Source: an uncultured Odoribacter sp.
GTDB lineage: Bacteria; Bacteroidota; Bacteroidia; Bacteroidales; Marinifilaceae
NCBI GenBank assembly: GCA_910578985.1
Contig: CAJTSF010000005.1
Coordinates: forward strand, 62,001-126,000
DNA: 64,000 nt
Direction: 5' to 3'
The first letter of the stretch is position 1. Each line of letters opens with the position of its first letter. This document shows positions 59,069-64,000 of this stretch, piece by piece. The notes under the pieces were generated by a model. It was not told where the DNA came from. It did no database searches and was given only the letters and a program-made list of their open reading frames with translations. Made by a program: the position numbers and the translations under genes.

Positions 59069-61009
59069 ATGAAGTATTACTATATTTTACTCATTTGGTT
59101 GGGGCTGCTTTCAGGATGTAACTTTCTGGATGTGGTGCCCGCAGGCGACATCGAAGACATCGACATGATATTCGAACGCCGTGAACAGACGGAAAACTGG
59201 TTCAAGGTCTGTCATGCCTGGCTCAGCCCTTTCACGACTTCCGTCATTTCTAATCCCGCCTATATGGGAACGGACGAAGTGGTGGCAGGGAACTTTATGA
59301 GGCAGCAACTCAATTACGCATGGAGCGGACTATATATCGCCGACGGACTGCAAATGGCACAAACCCCCTATTGCAATATGTGGCGCAAGAATGCCGTTTA
59401 CTGCTCCATCCGCTATTGCAACACTTTCTTAGAGAAAGTGGGAGGCGTATTCAATATGACCGACGAAGAAAAAACGTTATGGTCAGCTGAAATCAAGGCA
59501 CTAAAAGCCCACTATTATTTCGAACTCCTGCGGCATTACGGTCCTTTCGTCCTGGTACCCGAAAACATTGAAACGAATGCCGACATCGATGAAATGAAAC
59601 AGCCGCGCAGCCCTGTGGACGTGTGCGTGAAAGAAATCGTATCCCTGCTGGATGAAGCGATGCGCGACCTGCCTCCCATGAACCAGAAAGAGACCAGCCG
59701 ATGGGCATATCACAGTCTGGAATCGGCGGCTACGCTGAAAGCCATGACCTTGTTCTATGCCGCCTCCCCCCTGTTCAACGGCAATCCCATGTACACCAAC
59801 TTCAAAAACAGAGCGGGTGAACAGTTATTCAATCCGACCAAAGATCCTGAAAAATGGAAACTGGCTGCCATCGCCGCCGACACAGCGCTCGCGATTTGCC
59901 TACGAAACGGAAAGCGTTTGATATCCAACGAAGTGAAATCGTTAAAAGAGGTGATTTGGGATATAGAACAATCAACATTGGCAAGGAATTTCGAAAATGA
60001 GGAAGCCATTTTCATGTTCCGCCATGAAGTTTTGGCCCAGACTTCCTGGACAAGGTACACCCGTCCTTATTTCCCGAGCGACGACAAATTCAGTCAGTAC
60101 AACGGCGATTTGTTAGGCTGTATCGCTCCCAGCATCAAGATGGTGGAGACCTATTACACGGAGCACGGGCTGCCCATCAATGAAGACAAGGAATGGGATT
60201 ACTCGTCCCGTTACAAAATGGGACAGGAAACAGATGACAAGTATAAAAATATCGTAGCATCAACCGATGGGGTGTTGCGCCTGCACTTGCGGAGGGAACC
60301 CCGATTCTACGCGCATGTCGCCGCCGACCGGTGCTATTTCTATATGGGACCCAAAAACGGGAACATCAACAACCAGAGAGACATCGTGAAAGCCAGGCGA
60401 GGCGAGCGGTTCGGCACGCAACAAACGTCCATCGTCAATTCCTCACCCCAGAACCTGACGGGCTACTGGATGAAAAAAGGGTCCGACCCGGAGGTCAGCA
60501 ATTCCGGATATAAGAATGCCTTTTCCCAAGATTATCCTGCCATACTGTTCCGCTTGGCAGATCTCTATCTGATGAAAGCGGAAGCCTGGAATGAATACTT
60601 AGGAGCTCCGGACCAAGAACATGTGTATGAGCCATTGAATGAAGTGCGCCGCCGGGCAGGCATCCCGGACGTGGAGGAGGCATGGCAGACCTATGCCATC
60701 CATCCGGACAAAGTGAAGACCAAAGAGGGAATGCGTGAAATCATCCACCAGGAATGGGACGTTGAATTTGCTTTCGAAGGCAGGCGTTTCTGGAACCTGC
60801 GCCGCTGGCTGAATGCCGAAGAGGCCTTGAACGAAAAACAATACGGCTGGAATATCATCGGCGAGACCGCCCAGCAATTCTATAACAATTACGAAGGTCC
60901 CGTTGTCGTATGGTCAAAGCGACAATTCATTCCCTCGCGGGATTATCTTTTCCCCATCCGGAGCGAAGAGATACTGATTTCCGGATGCGTACAGAATCCC
61001 GGTTGGTAA
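59069..61009 (+). CDS. SusD/RagB family nutrient-binding lipoprotein
   Basis: The 646-residue lipoprotein has its signal ending at Cys17 (WLGLLSGC), a SusD-like N-terminus (CNFLDVVPAGD) and the family's C-terminal hallmark (WDVEFAFEGRRFWNLRRWLN, followed by DYLFPIRSEEI). It is longer than the SusD at 2434. It should bind the same ligand as the SusC encoded before it. I prefer the ATG at 59069 (MKYYYILLIW) to the one two codons upstream; both would give the same mature protein. It is 20 bases before the next gene of the operon. Confidence 0.93.
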   Translation: MKYYYILLIWLGLLSGCNFLDVVPAGDIEDIDMIFERREQTENWFKVCHAWLSPFTTSVISNPAYMGTDEVVAGNFMRQQLNYAWSGLYIADGLQMAQTPYCNMWRKNAVYCSIRYCNTFLEKVGGVFNMTDEEKTLWSAEIKALKAHYYFELLRHYGPFVLVPENIETNADIDEMKQPRSPVDVCVKEIVSLLDEAMRDLPPMNQKETSRWAYHSLESAATLKAMTLFYAASPLFNGNPMYTNFKNRAGEQLFNPTKDPEKWKLAAIAADTALAICLRNGKRLISNEVKSLKEVIWDIEQSTLARNFENEEAIFMFRHEVLAQTSWTRYTRPYFPSDDKFSQYNGDLLGCIAPSIKMVETYYTEHGLPINEDKEWDYSSRYKMGQETDDKYKNIVASTDGVLRLHLRREPRFYAHVAADRCYFYMGPKNGNINNQRDIVKARRGERFGTQQTSIVNSSPQNLTGYWMKKGSDPEVSNSGYKNAFSQDYPAILFRLADLYLMKAEAWNEYLGAPDQEHVYEPLNEVRRRAGIPDVEEAWQTYAIHPDKVKTKEGMREIIHQEWDVEFAFEGRRFWNLRRWLNAEEALNEKQYGWNIIGETAQQFYNNYEGPVVVWSKRQFIPSRDYLFPIRSEEILISGCVQNPGW

Positions 61010-61029
61010 GTCGAACTTTAAAATAACGA

Positions 61030-62406
61030 ATGATGAAAAAACTGATATACATATTATGCGTATGCTGGGCATGGGTTTCCTGCGCGGAGGATGAAGCCAT
61101 TTTCCATGTTCCCATGCCTGCCGAGAACCTCTCTTTCAATCCCATCGCGGGAGGTGCCGTCATGCACTACCGCCTGCCCTCGGATGCCAACATATACAAC
61201 ATCCGCGTCCGCTATCTGGATGCTTTCAACCAGGAGGTAATCCGTTCCGGCAGTTATGCCTGCGATTCCCTGGTCATCGTCGGGTTCAACGAGGCACGGA
61301 CAGGTGTCAAAGCGACCGTCACCTTGTGCGACAGGAACAATGTGGAATCGGAACCCGTAGAAGTGACCTTCGACACGAAAGACTCCAGCCCCGTGGCTTT
61401 CTTCGACAAACTGGAAGTGGGGCCCGGGTGGGGAGAGACCTTTACTCTTTCCTACGAACTGGAGACGGATATGTCCGGCATGGTTCATTTGTTTTACATC
61501 GGCGAAGACCCTTTGACGAAACAATCCGACACCGTGCTAATCAAAAGCTTTGTGCCGACGAAAGGAGAGACTTCCACAGTGGAAACGTTCAAGCAATCCC
61601 GGGAATCCTATGATGTCGTCGTTCGGACGGAGGATTTTCGCGGGTATATGGTAAAAGAAAAGGTGTGGTCCAATATAATTCCCCGGAAGATAGAAAAGTG
61701 TACTCTTTCGGAGGACAACTTCCATGATCCGGAAGAGTTATCGGTGGAAGACCGGTATGGAAAATTAGGGAAGGAGTACCTGTTCAACGGGGATTTAAAA
61801 GGCGAGAACGGTTTCGGAAACGAAAATTGGGATAATTTCAACACCTATATCGCAGGACCTTGGGCAACAGCAACCCCTGAAAATCCGGGAAAACCCCTGT
61901 TCATCATTGATTTGGAAGAAGAAAAATTGCCTGCCGAGGTCCGGCTGTACGGACAATTAGCCAACAGGTCATTCCCTTATGGAGAAGGTAGTTGGTATGC
62001 AAATAATTATGGAGTACCTGAATGGGGCGAAATATGGAACGGCAATTATCCGACTAAATTACCAAGCAGCGTCACCCTTTTCGGTTCCAATGATATGAAT
62101 GATGATGCTTCATGGGAAGAAATCGTCCATTTTGAACAGGAACGCACCATTGACAATGAAGCGCGTTGGTGCAGCCGATGCAATGACGCCGATGATTGGA
62201 TTGAATATTTAGACATGCTTCTATTGGAAGAGCCTTGTTTTCTGAGTTTAAATTGTCCGGCAGACGGCAAACAATACCGTTACCTGAAAATAGTGGTTCA
62301 CGAAGTATTTTATACTCCTCAAGGGAAAGAAATCCCAGGAACCTATACCAATCCGGAAAAATATGTCGCCATTCAAGAATTGGAAATTTACACAGCAAAA
62401 GATTAA
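61030..62406 (+). CDS. SusE-like surface lipoprotein (DUF4959/DUF5126/DUF5000 type)
   Basis: The 458-residue protein has a lipoprotein signal (Cys18 in CWAWVSC), an N-terminal fibronectin-like region (AENLSFNPIAGGAVMHY, as in DUF4959), a second such region (residues about 115-215, DUF5126-like), and a C-terminal part (about 230-458) that looks like the DUF5000 / discoidin-like sugar-binding fold (LYGQLANRSFPYGEG, KIVVHEVFYTPQGKEIP). Such proteins sit next to SusCD in many Bacteroidota uptake loci and are thought to bind glycans at the surface. The start ATG at 61030 or 61033 may be used. It is four bases from the next gene. Confidence 0.78.
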   Translation: MMKKLIYILCVCWAWVSCAEDEAIFHVPMPAENLSFNPIAGGAVMHYRLPSDANIYNIRVRYLDAFNQEVIRSGSYACDSLVIVGFNEARTGVKATVTLCDRNNVESEPVEVTFDTKDSSPVAFFDKLEVGPGWGETFTLSYELETDMSGMVHLFYIGEDPLTKQSDTVLIKSFVPTKGETSTVETFKQSRESYDVVVRTEDFRGYMVKEKVWSNIIPRKIEKCTLSEDNFHDPEELSVEDRYGKLGKEYLFNGDLKGENGFGNENWDNFNTYIAGPWATATPENPGKPLFIIDLEEEKLPAEVRLYGQLANRSFPYGEGSWYANNYGVPEWGEIWNGNYPTKLPSSVTLFGSNDMNDDASWEEIVHFEQERTIDNEARWCSRCNDADDWIEYLDMLLLEEPCFLSLNCPADGKQYRYLKIVVHEVFYTPQGKEIPGTYTNPEKYVAIQELEIYTAKD

Positions 62407-62409
62407 GTT

Positions 62410-63897
62410 ATGAAAGCAATAAAATATTGGGGATTACTTTTCATCCTGGGTATTTTCACGGGATGCGAAAGCCTGGAGGATACGTACAGCGACTATACCG
62501 AAGGGGGCGCCCAGCGTTACCTGGGCAAATGCCAGGACCTGTCGGTCGAACCGGGTTGGAAACGGTTGATTGTGAATTGGAAAAATCATGTGGACCCGGT
62601 CATCGACAAAATCAAAGTCAGCTGGACATTGGACGGCGTAGAACAGGATACTTTGTTGGAAAAAGGCACAACTTCATGCAATATTACCGGATTGGAAAAC
62701 GGGACGTATGAAATTGCCGTCCGCAGTGTGGACAAAGAGGGTAACATGTCCTTGCCGGTTTTAGGATATGTGCGTCCTTATACGTCAGAGCATGAAAATG
62801 TCATGTCTTTTACCCGATTGGTGAGCAAACATTTTTTCGTGAAAAACCGACTGGCACTTGTATTCGATGAATGGTCGGACAATATCGAAACTGCGACCTT
62901 GTGTTACTATTCCGGAGAAAAGAGGGACAGCCTAATTATAGACAGCGAGTTTATCGAGAAGAATCCGTATCTGTTGCTCGACAAGCCTATCGACCCGAAC
63001 AGTCCGGTCACCATTGAACGTTCTGGGTATTTGAAAGGATGCACGGACCTGATTGTGTTCGAACCGTATGAACTGACCCGCCACCGGATGTATACCCCGG
63101 ATTTTAAAGAATTGATGCGGGTGAAATACGGTGTGACCGAAGTAACCGAAGATTTCGTCTCCACTTTGGAAACTCTGGAAGTGGACTACGATATATTCAC
63201 TTTGGAGGATATCCTGAATATGCCGGCGTTGAAGACGTTGTATCTGGGCAAGAACCGGTATTTGCATTCCAAACAAGCGTCAGACTTTTCGAACTACAGC
63301 ACATTGAATGATGAGGAACTCAGCGCTTTCGCCATGGAAGTGGCAGCTGAAGTGAACGGTTTGAAAGTGGAGCGCTACAATAAGCACTATTTCTGGTGGG
63401 ATGAGTTCGATTTCATGGAAGAGAAAGGGAATCCCCAATTGCCGGAACTCTCCTATCTGAAAGCGGACAAATGGAAATACTCCTATGCGGGCGAATCCAA
63501 AGATGAGGAAGAGTTGATTCCCCGCTTGTTTGATGAAGCATCCCAAAACGGCTGGCAATCGCGGAAGGTAAATGAATCTTCAAAACATGAAATCATCGTC
63601 GATATGCAAGAGATGAAGCTAATCAACGGGGTTGTCATCAGCCAACAGTTAGCCAACAACTCCAATATGTATTATATCGCACAGAAAATACAAATCAAAA
63701 CGTCTATCGACGGAGAGACTTGGACAGATGCGACCCATGTCGTTGAAAACAAGCTGGGAGCAACAAAAGGAGAAACTACTATTTTGAATTTCTCTTCGCC
63801 CAAGAATGCACAATATGTGAAATTCATACTCACCGACCAGCAAAATTCCAACGGTTCCTCATTCGCCGTATCCCTGCAAAAAATAAAGTTCTTTTAA
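62410..63897 (+). CDS. Surface lipoprotein (DUF4998-like with a C-terminal discoidin-like domain)
   Basis: The 495-residue protein has a lipoprotein signal ending at Cys19 (LGIFTGC) and an N-terminal pair of fibronectin-like regions of the DUF4998 type (CQDLSVEPGWKRLIVNWKN, ITGLENGTYEIAVRSVDKEG). The last 150 residues (about 345-495, DEASQNGWQSRKVNESS, VVISQQLANNSNMYYIAQ, AQYVKFIL) resemble an F5/8-type C (discoidin) ligand-binding domain. It is the final gene of the operon, three bases after the previous gene, with a terminator 22 bases later. It likely helps capture the substrate of this locus at the cell surface. Confidence 0.75.
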   Translation: MKAIKYWGLLFILGIFTGCESLEDTYSDYTEGGAQRYLGKCQDLSVEPGWKRLIVNWKNHVDPVIDKIKVSWTLDGVEQDTLLEKGTTSCNITGLENGTYEIAVRSVDKEGNMSLPVLGYVRPYTSEHENVMSFTRLVSKHFFVKNRLALVFDEWSDNIETATLCYYSGEKRDSLIIDSEFIEKNPYLLLDKPIDPNSPVTIERSGYLKGCTDLIVFEPYELTRHRMYTPDFKELMRVKYGVTEVTEDFVSTLETLEVDYDIFTLEDILNMPALKTLYLGKNRYLHSKQASDFSNYSTLNDEELSAFAMEVAAEVNGLKVERYNKHYFWWDEFDFMEEKGNPQLPELSYLKADKWKYSYAGESKDEEELIPRLFDEASQNGWQSRKVNESSKHEIIVDMQEMKLINGVVISQQLANNSNMYYIAQKIQIKTSIDGETWTDATHVVENKLGATKGETTILNFSSPKNAQYVKFILTDQQNSNGSSFAVSLQKIKFF

Positions 63898-63919
63898 AGG
63901 ATGACCTTAGGGAAAAATC

Positions 63920-63952
63920 AATTCGCCCGGCAGCAAGCCGGGCGAATTTTTT
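63920..63952 (+). terminator. Terminator of the STN-SusC/SusD operon
   Basis: AATTCGCCCGGC and GCCGGGCGAATT form a perfect 12-base stem with loop AGCAA, followed by TTTT. The remaining 48 bases of the window show nothing recognisable. Confidence 0.9.
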
Positions 63953-64000
63953 ATAACAGATTTCCTAAAAGATGCTTGACAGGAAGAATTAAATTAAATT

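Overview
This window is a chromosomal segment from a member of the Bacteroidales (phylum Bacteroidota). Evidence: two SusC/SusD outer-membrane uptake pairs, a FecI/FecR-type sigma/anti-sigma pair feeding a SusC with an STN domain, an RprX/RprY-like two-component pair, GldA-like and RicT-like genes, plant-type glutaminyl cyclase, and many promoters of the Bacteroides type (-33 TTTG, about 20 bases, -7 TAnnTTTG) instead of sigma-70 boxes. Core genes are GC-rich with strong C/G third-position use; the genus cannot be fixed from the sequence alone. No rRNA, CRISPR array, transposase or phage gene was seen; one tRNA (Ala, anticodon GGC) is present.

Layout. 1-3918: 3' end of a SusC/SusD locus, closed by a terminator. 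3948-5726: a dicarboxylate/amino-acid symporter and, beside it, the 3' stub of a lost DsbD-domain gene. 5727-18476: tonB and hflX, convergent to cvpA-tyrS, then a long rightward run aspS, DNA polymerase III delta', ricT, two rhomboid proteases, an endonuclease/exonuclease/phosphatase protein, an EF-hand/leucine-rich-repeat protein and rnhA. 18564-19532: an SDR-type L-threonine dehydrogenase.

19533-23428 is the main accessory region. It opens with an unusual 171-bp inverted-repeat element rich in AAGCTT repeats. It then holds three visibly AT-rich genes: an FRG-domain protein, a lipoprotein with nine near-identical 21-residue leucine-rich repeats, and a two-TM coiled-coil protein resembling putative phage abortive-infection proteins. 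Core sequence resumes with rnr, a CstA family transporter and an M23 peptidase.

28400-37906 is a leftward transcription unit that begins with tRNA-Ala and runs through a lipid-flippase-like membrane protein, a small membrane protein, mutL, a GldA-like ATPase, dnaE, trxA and a DUF58 gene, with several ATGA start/stop overlaps. 37942-38092 is a GC-rich inverted repeat. 38577-40409 is a compact AAA ATPase plus DUF4435 (TOPRIM-like) pair that resembles the PARIS anti-phage system; it is my best candidate for a poorly described system here.

41060-52079 is mostly housekeeping: ruvB, rprX/rprY-like genes, cysS, glutaminyl cyclase, ung, fba and typA, interrupted by an AT-rich lipoprotein gene and a 124-nt structured hairpin; asd follows. 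53102-63952 is a transport locus: an ECF sigma factor translationally coupled to a Sfp-type phosphopantetheinyl transferase, divergent from fecR, STN-SusC, SusD and two surface lipoproteins (DUF4959/5126/5000-like and DUF4998-like), closed by a strong terminator. No glycoside hydrolase is visible at either Sus locus inside the window, so the substrates cannot be named.
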